Source: DASPWW01 sp963803425 (GTDB taxonomy: Bacteria; Actinomycetota; Thermoleophilia; Solirubrobacterales; 70-9). From it: 64,000 bases of DNA. Below, in pieces: positions 25,391 through 32,524 of this stretch. Where the stretch lies: positions 308,903 through 372,902 of the forward strand of contig CAWDMA010000002.1 in assembly GCA_963803425.1 (NCBI GenBank). The letters run 5' to 3'. Positions within the stretch are counted from its first letter, which is position 1. Each line of letters starts with the position of its first letter. Under the pieces are notes generated by a model, which was not told the DNA's origin, did no database searches, and saw nothing but the letters and a program-made list of their open reading frames with translations. Both the position numbers and the translations under genes were made by a program.

Positions 25391-26436
25391 CCCGCGCCCC
25401 AGCCTGCGATCCCGAGTGCGGCCCGGAGCGGCTCGGATCGCCGCGCCAGCTCCAGCGCGTACGCGCCGTGATCGGGCGCGTACCCGCTGCCGACCACCAT
25501 CCGGACCTCCCGCCCGATCCCGTCGGCGGCGAGCGCCGCGCCCGAGAAGCTCGTCGCCATCGAGAAGAACAGCACGGTGCCGCCGTCGGAGGTGAGCAGG
25601 ATCGCGGTCGGCTCGCATCCGGTCGAGTTGACGACGACGACGGTCAGGTCGGCGGGCGGGGCGCCGGCGGCACGCACCGCCGCGGCCGCCGCGATCGGGT
25701 CGCGCAGGTCGGCGGTGACGGCGAGATCGCAAAGCTCCACCGCCGCGGCGCGCTCCACCGCGTCCGCGTCGAGGTCGACCGCGACCACCGTGCCGCCGTC
25801 CATCGCGTCCCGGGCGGCGGCCATCGCCACCTTTCCGGCGTGGCCGGCGCCGAGCACGCATACGGTGCCGCTCGCGGGCGCCAGCTCCCGGACCTGGGAG
25901 CCGGCCGAGCACACGTCGTACAGCTCCAGCACCACGTCCACCGGAAGGTCGTCCGGGACGGCACCCCAGGCGACGCTCCCGAACAGGTAGGCGGCTCCCT
26001 CCGCCTCGACCTGGGAGGAGCCGGGGTCGAGCCGGGTGATCGAGTCGATCCGGAGCGGGGTGAGGGTGAGCGAGGCGAGCGAGGCGATCCGCTCCCCGAG
26101 CTGAGGCGGGCGCTCGTAGCGATCGCCGACCGCGGCGACGGTCCCGAGCACGACGCCGCCCGAGTCGGTGGCGGGGTTGTGGAGCTTCCCGCGCGCGGTG
26201 GCGATCTCGACGATCCGGTCCGCCATCGCGGCGGGATCGCCGCCGGCCCGCTCCCGGATCTCGCGATAGGAGGTCGAGTCGAGGCAGAGGCGCTCGACGA
26301 CGAGCTCGAGCTCGTCGGCGCGGACCGGGGGCGAGGGGTCGACCCGGTCGGCGCGCTGGGGCAGGGCGCCCGGCGGCTCGAGGACCCTGTCGGCCCCGAG
26401 CATCTCCGCGATGTCGACCGCTTCCCCCGTCTTCAT
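25387..26436 (-). CDS. kdd: L-erythro-3,5-diaminohexanoate dehydrogenase
   Basis: A 349-residue NAD-dependent dehydrogenase resembling Kdd of lysine fermentation, which oxidatively deaminates 3,5-diaminohexanoate to 3-keto-5-aminohexanoate. The stretch ATARGKLHNPATDSGGVVLG is characteristic, and the nucleotide-binding fold starts at TVCVLGAGHAGKVAMAAARDA. The ATG at 26436 touches a GAACGATCGTTC palindrome, and a TTGACA-TAGGGT promoter stands just upstream. It is the first gene of the leftward array kdd-kal-kce-tetR and beyond. The mutases that make the substrate from lysine are not in the window. Confidence 0.82.
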   Translation of the reverse strand: MKTGEAVDIAEMLGADRVLEPPGALPQRADRVDPSPPVRADELELVVERLCLDSTSYREIRERAGGDPAAMADRIVEIATARGKLHNPATDSGGVVLGTVAAVGDRYERPPQLGERIASLASLTLTPLRIDSITRLDPGSSQVEAEGAAYLFGSVAWGAVPDDLPVDVVLELYDVCSAGSQVRELAPASGTVCVLGAGHAGKVAMAAARDAMDGGTVVAVDLDADAVERAAAVELCDLAVTADLRDPIAAAAAVRAAGAPPADLTVVVVNSTGCEPTAILLTSDGGTVLFFSMATSFSGAALAADGIGREVRMVVGSGYAPDHGAYALELARRSEPLRAALGIAGWGAG

Positions 26437-26448
26437 GAACGATCGTTC
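26437..26448. promoter_or_regulatory. Perfect palindrome GAACGATCGTTC, probable TetR operator 1
   Basis: A 12-base perfect inverted repeat directly against the kdd start codon and covering the predicted kdd transcription start. A near-identical copy lies at 26523-26534 in front of the divergent gene. Position and symmetry fit an operator of the TetR regulator encoded three genes downstream. Confidence 0.7.
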
Positions 26449-26451
26449 GGG

Positions 26452-26481
26452 ACCCTATGCTGACCGCTGTCGCTGTGTCAA
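26452..26481 (-). promoter_or_regulatory. kdd promoter (TTGACA, 18 bases, TAGGGT)
   Basis: On the minus strand a perfect -35 TTGACA (26476-26481) is followed after 18 bases by TAGGGT (26452-26457). Operator 1 begins 3 bases downstream, so a bound repressor would block initiation. On the plus strand a TAGGGT at 26499-26504 lies 17 bases after the same -35 position (TGTCAA), giving back-to-back promoters. Confidence 0.6.
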
Positions 26482-26498
26482 GCCATTCACCGGGGTAG

Positions 26499-26504
26499 TA
26501 GGGT
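26499..26504 (+). promoter_or_regulatory. -10 box of the deacetylase promoter
   Basis: TAGGGT, the same hexamer as on the kdd side. The second operator copy starts 18 bases downstream. The -35 is poor (TGTCAA). Confidence 0.4.
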
Positions 26505-26522
26505 CAGACGCCCTCAGCGTTT

Positions 26523-26534
26523 GGACGATCGTTC
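26523..26534. promoter_or_regulatory. Near-perfect palindrome GGACGATCGTTC, probable TetR operator 2
   Basis: Differs from operator 1 in one outer base. It is 14 bases upstream of the GTG start of the deacetylase gene, so the same repressor could control both directions. Confidence 0.6.
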
Positions 26535-26547
26535 AAGAGATCCCGGC

Positions 26548-27630
26548 GTGAGCATCTCGACCCCGGTCGTGTGGACGGACCGCCACCGGCTGCACGAGCC
26601 GGTCGAGGTGTGGCTCGGGGTGCAGGAGGCCGGGAACGAGGCGCCCCAGCGGGCGGAGCTGATCCGGGAGGCGCTCGTGGCCGCCGGCGCCCCGATCGTC
26701 GCGCCCAACGAGCACCCGATCGATCACGTGCTCCGGGTGCACGACGCCGACCTGATCGAGCACCTGTCGACCGCGGCGGAGCAATGGGACGCGAGCGGCC
26801 TGACCGAGGACGCGGGCCGGAGGCTGGTGGTTCCGTACCTCTTCCCCCACCCCGACCTGATCTCCGACCGTCCCCTCGCGACGCCCCTCGAGCTCACCGC
26901 GCGCGCCGGGTTCTTCGTCTACGACACGATGACGCTGCTCGGCCCCCGATCCTGGGAGGCGATCCGGGCGGCCGCCGACGTTGCGCTCACGGCTGCCGAC
27001 CTGGTCGCCGGGGGAGCCGCGGCGGCGTATGCGTGCTGCCGCCCGCCCGGTCATCACGCCACGCGGCGGGCGGCCGGCGGCACCTGCTTCTTGAACAACT
27101 CCGCGATCGCCGCGGCCGGTCTGCGCGACTCGCTCGGCGAGCCGGTGGCGATCGTCGACATCGACGCCCACCACGGGAACGGGGCCCAGTCGATCTTCTA
27201 CGAGGACCCGGGCGTGCTGACCGGGTCGGTGCACGCGGACCCCGCGCGGGGATGGTTCCCGCACATGCTCGGGTTCGCGGACGAGCTCGGCACCGGCGCC
27301 GGCGCCGGTGCCAACCGCAACCGCCCGCTCGCCCCCGGCACGGGCGACGGGCCATGGCTGGAGGCGGTCGCGGACCTCGCCGGGTGGGCCGGCGACGGTG
27401 GCGCCCGCGCCCTGGTCGTCGCGCTCGGCGTCGATGCCGGGGCCGGCGACCCGGAGGCGCCGTTCGAGGTGAGCGCGGACGGCTACCGCGCCGCGGGCCG
27501 AATGCTCGGCGAGCTGGGGCTTCCCACCGTGGTGGTCCAGGAGGGCGGGTACGACCTGGAGGCGATCGGGACGCTCGTCAGGGAGGCGCTGCTCGGGCTC
27601 GAACAGCGCCTTTGCGGAGGGCGAAGCTAG
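26548..27630 (+). CDS. Histone-deacetylase-family (acetylpolyamine aminohydrolase-like) deacetylase
   Basis: A 360-residue zinc hydrolase of the arginase/deacetylase superfamily. The active-site motifs are complete: CRPPGHHATR, GGTCFLNNSAIAA, IVDIDAHHGNGAQSIFY and the second metal aspartate in ALGVDAGAGDP, then VVVQEGGYDLEAIG. Bacterial members remove acetyl groups from polyamines, acetoin-pathway enzymes or N-acetylated amines. Divergent from kdd and sharing its operators, it may deacetylate an N-acetylated lysine or beta-lysine compound; this is inference. A TTG at 26521 is in frame but sits inside operator 2, so GTG 26548 is chosen. Confidence 0.88.
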   Translation: MSISTPVVWTDRHRLHEPVEVWLGVQEAGNEAPQRAELIREALVAAGAPIVAPNEHPIDHVLRVHDADLIEHLSTAAEQWDASGLTEDAGRRLVVPYLFPHPDLISDRPLATPLELTARAGFFVYDTMTLLGPRSWEAIRAAADVALTAADLVAGGAAAAYACCRPPGHHATRRAAGGTCFLNNSAIAAAGLRDSLGEPVAIVDIDAHHGNGAQSIFYEDPGVLTGSVHADPARGWFPHMLGFADELGTGAGAGANRNRPLAPGTGDGPWLEAVADLAGWAGDGGARALVVALGVDAGAGDPEAPFEVSADGYRAAGRMLGELGLPTVVVQEGGYDLEAIGTLVREALLGLEQRLCGGRS

Positions 27631-28397
27631 CCCTTCTCGTACAGACCCTTCGCGAACTCGTACAGCTCCACGTCCATCGCGTTGTCCGCCGCGATCCGAT
27701 CGCGCAGCGCGCCCGGCACCGCGGCCGGCGCCGTCACGTTTGCCTGCCGCGGCGGGCCCAGGTCCCATCCGAAGCGGTCGGTGAGCCGCTCGCAGAACTC
27801 CTCGAACCGCTCCTGGAGCCCGAGCGCATCGATCGACGCGACCGCCCGCTTGGCGCGCTCCAGGCGCTCGGGTGTGAACTCGACGATCGTCATCCCCCAG
27901 CCCTCGGCCGCCTCCTCGGGCGTCAGCGAGAAGATCTTCACCATGTAGTTGTGGATCGCGGTGTCGAAGGCCCACGGGTCCTCGTAGATCCGCTCGAGCG
28001 GCGTGCGCGGACCCCCGTTCTGCTCGTCGCGCTGGTGGCGCAGGTAGGAGAGCGTCCGCTCCACCGGGTCCCGGAGCACGGTCAGCGTCGTGAACTCGGC
28101 GTCCAGGAACTCGGTGGTGCAGAACGGGAAATGGCCGGTGACGAACCGGATCTCGTCTCCGCGGACCCGGAACCGCTCCTGCAGCCGCGGGATCGACAGC
28201 ACCGACTCCACCTCCGCGTTCCCGTCCGAGGCGTCCGGGTACACCGCTTTCGTCCCGAAGTGATGCTGGACGCGCTCGCGCAGGCTCGTCCCGGCGGTCT
28301 TCTGCACGTGGAAGTTGAAGAAGCGGTGCTCGTCCCCGACCTCGCGGCGGCGGCGGCGGCGGCGAAGCCTGTGCGCCAGCGACTGCGCTCCGCGCAT
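27627..28397 (-). CDS. Sulfotransferase family 2 protein
   Basis: A 256-residue protein with the PAPS motifs FFNFHVQKTAGTSLRERV (5'-phosphosulfate loop) and VLRDPVERTLSYLRHQ (3'-phosphate site), as in cytosolic/heparan-type sulfotransferases of bacteria. The N-terminus has a run of arginines encoded by a CGG-rich stretch. The only ATG (28397) lies two bases after the tRNA-Lys gene, leaving no room for a separate ribosome-binding site, so the start is uncertain. The stop overlaps the deacetylase stop in CTAG. Acceptor unknown. Confidence 0.8.
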   Translation of the reverse strand: MRGAQSLAHRLRRRRRRREVGDEHRFFNFHVQKTAGTSLRERVQHHFGTKAVYPDASDGNAEVESVLSIPRLQERFRVRGDEIRFVTGHFPFCTTEFLDAEFTTLTVLRDPVERTLSYLRHQRDEQNGGPRTPLERIYEDPWAFDTAIHNYMVKIFSLTPEEAAEGWGMTIVEFTPERLERAKRAVASIDALGLQERFEEFCERLTDRFGWDLGPPRQANVTAPAAVPGALRDRIAADNAMDVELYEFAKGLYEKG

Positions 28398-28399
28398 AT

Positions 28400-28472
28400 T
28401 GGGCCGTGAAGGACTCGAACCTTCAACCTTGGGCTTAAGAGGCCCCTGCTCTACCGATTGAGCTAACGGCCC
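28400..28472 (-). tRNA. tRNA-Lys (CTT)
   Basis: The minus strand folds into a cloverleaf: acceptor GGGCCGT/ACGGCCC, D arm GCTC..GAGC, anticodon loop CTCTTAA (anticodon CTT), T arm GAAGG TTCGAGT CCTTC. The discriminator is A and CCA is not encoded. One pair at the base of the anticodon stem (G-A) does not match. Confidence 0.93.
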
Positions 28473-28488
28473 GGCCGGCGGATGGTAG

Positions 28489-29256
28489 CTACGGAGTCGT
28501 CGGTGCAGCCGGGGCGCCGATCCCGCTCCCGCCGCTGAGCGGGTTCTGCAGCGGGTTCTGCCCCTGGGGCGCGTTCTTGGCTGCCTTCTCGATCGCCTTC
28601 TGCTGCTTGTGAGCCTGCTTCGCGATCTGGTCGAGCTGGCGCTTCAGGGACTTGCGCTGGCTGCTGTCGGCCTCGGCCACCGCCTTCTTGGCCGCGGCGT
28701 CCCCCGCTCCGAACTCGCCGCCCGCGTACAGGTACAGCGCCAGGTTCGCGTACGCGCCCTGGGACGGACGCGCGTCGGCGACGATCTGCTGGGTTGCCGC
28801 CGCTCCCTCCGCGTCGTTCAGGTAGACGTAGGACTGGACGACGAGGCCGGCGAGGTTGGCGTCCGGCTTCTTCTTCTGCTGCTTCAGGTACCGTTCCCAG
28901 GCCTTCACCGATTGGTCGAACTGGGTCTTCGCCTCGTCCGTGACCGTCGGCTGTCCCGACTGGTCGGTCTCCAGGGCGCTCTGACCCGCCAGGAAGTGGA
29001 GCCGGGCCAGGTCCTGCAGCGCCCGTTCGTCCTTCGCGTTGGTGGCGAGCTTCGCCTCCTGGGCGTCGATCTGGGACTGGTACTGCGGGTTCGACGAGCC
29101 GGAGTCGCCACCGCCGATCCCGAGCGCGTCGAAGATCCCGCCGGTGGCATTGCTGCCGATCCCGAAGCCGACGAAGCTGATCAGGAACAGCGCCGCCAGC
29201 ACCGCGTACACGACCTGGACCACGCGGCGCCGCTTCCCCTGCAGGTCGAAGAGCAT
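28489..29256 (-). CDS. Membrane-anchored tetratricopeptide-like protein
   Basis: A 255-residue protein with a short cytoplasmic start, one transmembrane helix (VVQVVYAVLAALFLISFVGFG) and an outer alpha-helical part with TPR-like repeats (DERALQDLARLHFLAGQSAL, LVVQSYVYLNDAEGAAA, GAYANLALYLYAGGEFGAGDAA). The end is glutamine, proline and glycine rich. It resembles the outer part of YfgM-like proteins. Function unknown; it stands before tatC on the same strand. Confidence 0.7.
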   Translation of the reverse strand: MLFDLQGKRRRVVQVVYAVLAALFLISFVGFGIGSNATGGIFDALGIGGGDSGSSNPQYQSQIDAQEAKLATNAKDERALQDLARLHFLAGQSALETDQSGQPTVTDEAKTQFDQSVKAWERYLKQQKKKPDANLAGLVVQSYVYLNDAEGAAATQQIVADARPSQGAYANLALYLYAGGEFGAGDAAAKKAVAEADSSQRKSLKRQLDQIAKQAHKQQKAIEKAAKNAPQGQNPLQNPLSGGSGIGAPAAPTTP

Positions 29257-29289
29257 CGCCTCAGCCTAGCTTGCGCGGCTCGGCGCCGA

Positions 29290-30057
29290 TCAGCCGGAGC
29301 CCTCGGCCGCGCGCGGCTCCGCCACCTCGTCCGGCGGTCGCCCGAACAGGCGGGCGAGCAGCAGGCTGACCTCGAACAGGACCAGCAGCGGCGCCATCGA
29401 GATCAGCATCGTCACCGGGTCGGTACCCGGTAGCAGCATCGCGACCACCGCGATAACCAGCACCCCGTAGCGGCGGTTGCGCGCGATCTGCTGCGGCGTC
29501 ACGATCCCGAGGCGGGTGATCGCGAGCACGCCGACCGGGATCTGGTAGAGGATCCCGACGGCGATGCAGGTGATCGCGAAGAAGCTGTAGTAGTCGCGCG
29601 CTCGAACCTGGACGTTGAACTGCGCGTCGTTGAAGTTGAGCAGGAACTTGGCGGCGGCGGGGACGACGACGAAGTACGCGAACACGACTCCGGCCAAGAA
29701 CAGGACCGGGACCGCGAGCAGGAAGGGCAGCACGGCGCGACGCTCGCGGCGCGAGAACGCGGGCAGCACGTACGCGTACAGCTGGTACAGGATCACCGGG
29801 AGCGCGATCAGCAGCCCCGCGTAGATCGACAGCGTCAGGGTCGTCATGAACGGCTCGGTGACGCCGAAGGTGATCGGGGTGAGGCCGTCGGGCAAGGGCC
29901 GGTTGGCGATGTCGAGCAGCAGGTTGTTCTGCCAGAAGCACAGGGCCGAGGCGACGACCAGCGCCGCGATCGAGACGATCAGCCGCGTGCGGAGCTCGTC
30001 GAGGTGCTCGACGAGGCTGAGCTGGTCGTCGTACTTGACAGCCCGGTAGCGGGCCAC
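29290..30057 (-). CDS. tatC: Sec-independent protein translocase TatC
   Basis: A 255-residue six-helix membrane protein. It begins DDQLSLVEHLDELRTRLIVS, the signal-peptide-recognition motif of TatC, and has FSRRERRAVLPFL and the conserved periplasmic/cytoplasmic loop YQIPVGVLAITRLGIVTPQQIARNRRYG. It receives twin-arginine substrates such as the Rieske protein encoded 6 kb away. The start is a GTG at 30057, 5 bases after the tatA stop. Confidence 0.96.
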   Translation of the reverse strand: MARYRAVKYDDQLSLVEHLDELRTRLIVSIAALVVASALCFWQNNLLLDIANRPLPDGLTPITFGVTEPFMTTLTLSIYAGLLIALPVILYQLYAYVLPAFSRRERRAVLPFLLAVPVLFLAGVVFAYFVVVPAAAKFLLNFNDAQFNVQVRARDYYSFFAITCIAVGILYQIPVGVLAITRLGIVTPQQIARNRRYGVLVIAVVAMLLPGTDPVTMLISMAPLLVLFEVSLLLARLFGRPPDEVAEPRAAEGSG

Positions 30058-30061
30058 GGGG

Positions 30062-30310
30062 TCAGCCTCGGCGGTGGCCCACGACCTCGCCCTCGACCGA
30101 CTCCTCGTCGGCCTTGGACGACTGCTGCTCCAGCTCGGCCCGCTTGGACTCGACGTCGTCGTCGTCGTCGTCGTCCCCGCTCAGCGAGCCCTTGAACTCG
30201 CGGATCCCCTTGCCCATGGAGCGACCCAGCTCCGGCAGCTTGCGGGGGCCGAAGACGATCAGCGCGATGATCAGGACGATCGCCAACTCGAATGGTCCTA
30301 CGTTCGGCAT
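30062..30310 (-). CDS. tatA: Twin-arginine translocase subunit TatA/E
   Basis: A protein of 82 residues: one N-terminal helix (FELAIVLIIALIVFGPRKLPELGRS) with the FGPxKLPELG hinge and an amphipathic helix, then an acidic tail containing seven consecutive aspartates. It forms the translocation pore with TatC. ATG at 30310 is preferred; a GTG two codons upstream is possible. Confidence 0.95.
   Translation of the reverse strand: MPNVGPFELAIVLIIALIVFGPRKLPELGRSMGKGIREFKGSLSGDDDDDDDVESKRAELEQQSSKADEESVEGEVVGHRRG
30155..30175. repeat. Trinucleotide repeat (GTC)7
   Basis: Seven perfect GTC units on the plus strand encode the poly-aspartate run in the TatA tail. Slippage here would change tail charge without shifting the frame. 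Confidence 0.85.
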
Positions 30311-30349
30311 CGGCACGAATGGTACCGGGGTGGCGTCCCCGGGGCGAAC

Positions 30350-30913
30350 CTACTTGAAGTTGAGGTGGAACCGGCTCGGGGTCGGCTCGCGCTGGCCCTG
30401 GTACTTGCTGCCGGTCTCCTCGCTGCCGTACGGTCGCTCCACGGGCCGGTCCATCCGCATGAACGAGATCTGGCCGATCGGCATCGCGTGATAGATCGTG
30501 ATCGGCAGGTTCGCGACGTTCGAGAGCTCCAGGGTGAGATTGCCCTCGAACCCCGCGTCGACGAAGCCCGCGGTGCTGTGGATCAGCAGCCCCATCCGGC
30601 CCAGGCTCGACTTCCCCTCGAGCCGAGCAACGAGGTCGTCGGGGATCGTCACCCGCTCCAGGGTCTGGCCGAGCACGAACTCGCCGGGGTGGAGGATGAA
30701 CGGCGCGTCGCCGTCCACCGTGACCAGCTCGGTGAGCTCCTCCATCGGCTGGCGCACGTCGATGTACGGATAGCGGGCGTTGTGGAAGACCCGGAAGCGG
30801 CGGTCGACGCGGACGTCGACGCTGGACGGCTGTACGAGCCGCGGGTCGTAGGGGTCGAAGGCGAGCCGACCGGCCTCGATCTCCGCCCGGATCGTCCGAT
30901 CGCTGAGCACCAT
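30350..30913 (-). CDS. dcd: dCTP deaminase
   Basis: A 187-residue trimeric dUTPase-fold enzyme that makes dUTP (or dUMP in bifunctional forms) from dCTP. It starts MVLSDRTIRAEIEAGRLAFDPYDP, contains QPSSVDVRVDRRFRVF and the catalytic block LEGKSSLGRMGLLIHSTAGFVDAGFEG. Length and motifs are normal. Its promoter region is shared with the divergent RTX-type gene. Confidence 0.95.
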   Translation of the reverse strand: MVLSDRTIRAEIEAGRLAFDPYDPRLVQPSSVDVRVDRRFRVFHNARYPYIDVRQPMEELTELVTVDGDAPFILHPGEFVLGQTLERVTIPDDLVARLEGKSSLGRMGLLIHSTAGFVDAGFEGNLTLELSNVANLPITIYHAMPIGQISFMRMDRPVERPYGSEETGSKYQGQREPTPSRFHLNFK

Positions 30914-30975
30914 GGGGTTTTCCAGTCTATTCCCGCGCCCGGGTGAGGGATCCGGGAGGGCGGGCCTGAGGGCGA

Positions 30976-31002
30976 CGGGTCGCGTGATCTTGTGGCGACC
31001 CG
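30976..31002. repeat. Inverted repeat CGGGTCGC/GCGACCCG before the RTX gene
   Basis: An 8 bp perfect stem with an 11-base loop overlaps a candidate -35 (TTGTGG, 30990-30995) that is followed after 16 bases by TACTCT (31012-31017). It may be an operator or an RNA hairpin. It does not carry the loop of the dispersed hairpin family. Confidence 0.4.
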
Positions 31003-31069
31003 CGGGTTCACTACTCTGACGCGCTCGGCGAAGCGGCCCGTCCCGGCACGCTCACAGAAGGGGTCCGTC

Positions 31070-32128
31070 TTGCAGAGCAAGCACAGCCGTCGTCGGTCGG
31101 TGCCCACCGCGCTCGCTGTCGCGGCGGCGCTCGCTGCCGCGTACGCGCCGGGCGCATCCGGCGCCCCGACGTGCTTCGGCGTCCCGGCCACGATTCAGGG
31201 CGACAGCCGCACGGACGACGTGATCGTCGGGACGCCGAGCAACGACGTGATCAATACCGGGAACGGCGACGACCGGATCGACGGGCGGGGCGGAAACGAC
31301 CTGATCTGCGCGGGCAGCGGCAGCGACAGGATCCTCGGCGGCGCCGGCAACGACCGGATCCTCGGCGGCCCCGGGGCCGACGAGATGGTCGGCGACGTCG
31401 TCGACAGCGCCGCGGCGGGGACCGGCGACGACTACATGCGCGGCGGCAGCGCCAACGACGTGCTCGTCGGCGACTCGCTCTCGAACGTGTCGGACGCGTT
31501 CGGGTCCGGCGATGACGACCTGCACGGCGGAGGCGGCCGCGACATCGTGGTAGGCGACGCACTCTCGCCGCGGAACGCGTCGGGCACCGGGAACGACGAG
31601 GTGCACGGAGGCGGCGACGCGGACCAGGTGATCGGCGACGCCCGCGCCGGCCGGAACGCGACCGGCGCGGGGCGCGACTACATGCGCGGTGAGTACGGCC
31701 GCGACCTGATGGTCGGCGACGGGTACGCGGTCGGCGACGGGTACGCGGTCGGAGCCGCACCGGACACCGTGATCGGCGACGACGACCGCGACTACGTGAT
31801 CGGGGACAACCGCTCGGTCGACGGCAACGCGGACGGCGCCGCCAACGACGAGGTCGGCGGCGGAAAGGGGCGCGACCGGATGGTCGGCGACAACACGGCT
31901 GGGGGCAAGGCATCAGGCGGGAACGGCCGCGACAAGATGCAAGGCGGTCACCAGGGGGACCTGATGTGGGGCGACCACGAGCGGCACGGCCACGGCGGGG
32001 GGCGCGACAAGATCCGCGGCGGTGCGGGACCCGACCGGCTGAAGGCGGGGCCGAAGCAGGACCTGTGCCAGGGCGGCGACGGCCACGATCGCGGACGGGA
32101 GTGCGAGACGACCACCAGCATCCCGTGA
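31070..32128 (+). CDS. Secreted RTX-type (hemolysin calcium-binding repeat) protein
   Basis: From the TTG at 31070, which has the strong ribosome-binding site AGAAGGGG 6 bases upstream, the protein has 352 residues. A signal peptide (RRRSVPTALAVAAALAAAY) is followed by many GGxGxDx-type nonapeptides (GNGDDRIDGRGGNDLI, GGAGNDRILGGPGADEM), some degenerate and spaced by VGDxxxxxNASG units. These form a calcium-bound beta-roll. No catalytic domain is attached. An 18-base tandem duplication sits at about 31721-31756. The stop overlaps the next gene in GTGA. Confidence 0.8.
   Translation: MQSKHSRRRSVPTALAVAAALAAAYAPGASGAPTCFGVPATIQGDSRTDDVIVGTPSNDVINTGNGDDRIDGRGGNDLICAGSGSDRILGGAGNDRILGGPGADEMVGDVVDSAAAGTGDDYMRGGSANDVLVGDSLSNVSDAFGSGDDDLHGGGGRDIVVGDALSPRNASGTGNDEVHGGGDADQVIGDARAGRNATGAGRDYMRGEYGRDLMVGDGYAVGDGYAVGAAPDTVIGDDDRDYVIGDNRSVDGNADGAANDEVGGGKGRDRMVGDNTAGGKASGGNGRDKMQGGHQGDLMWGDHERHGHGGGRDKIRGGAGPDRLKAGPKQDLCQGGDGHDRGRECETTTSIP
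31721..31756 (+). repeat. 18-base tandem duplication in the RTX gene
   Basis: Two perfect 18-base units encode GDGYAV twice in a row. This is a recent in-frame duplication within the repeat domain. Confidence 0.75.
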
Positions 32129-32502
32129 CCGGAGCCGGGTGCAGGCTCGCCGGGAGGCCGGCGGCGGCGGTGATCGCGGTCGTCGCGGCCGCGATGTTGC
32201 TCACGGCCGCGACGCCGCCCCACGCCGCGGCGACGGGAAGCTGCAAGAAGGTCCGTACCGGAACGCTGAAAATCAAGAAGATCAGGGTGAGCGCAGCGGT
32301 CCGGTGCCAAGACGCCCGCTCGGTATCGAAGGCGTGGGTGGAGCGGGGCTACAACGACCTCAACGCGATCGCCCGCAGCGGCGACCTGTGGTTCTGCAGC
32401 TGGCGTCGCCGCGCGCCGGGGTCGACCACGACCGGGAGCGCAGAGTGCGACGCCGACCCCGGCGAGGAGGTCAGGTTCTCGGTCCGAAAGCGCCGCCGTT
32501 GA
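32125..32502 (+). CDS. Small secreted protein of unknown function
   Basis: A 125-residue protein starting with GTG inside the RTX stop (GTGA). The signal peptide (PAAAVIAVVAAAMLLTAATPPHAAA) is followed by a short basic domain with three cysteines (GSCKKV, VRCQDA, FCSW) plus one in ECDADPG, suggesting two disulfides. The central part (KAWVERGYNDLNAIARSGDL) is not familiar. Coupling to the RTX gene suggests the two are made together. Confidence 0.6.
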   Translation: MTGAGCRLAGRPAAAVIAVVAAAMLLTAATPPHAAATGSCKKVRTGTLKIKKIRVSAAVRCQDARSVSKAWVERGYNDLNAIARSGDLWFCSWRRRAPGSTTTGSAECDADPGEEVRFSVRKRRR

Positions 32503-32524
32503 GCGCCGGGCCCGGCCGCGCAGC

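Noticed and set aside
27286..27310. 24-base perfect palindrome GGCACCGGCGCC and its complement
   Set aside because: It lies in the deacetylase gene and encodes GTGAGAGA, part of the glycine-rich loop common in the family; no sign of a regulatory role.
28300..28380. CGG-repeat run as an unstable repeat
   Set aside because: It is a short imperfect run coding for arginines in the sulfotransferase leader; common in such GC-rich DNA.
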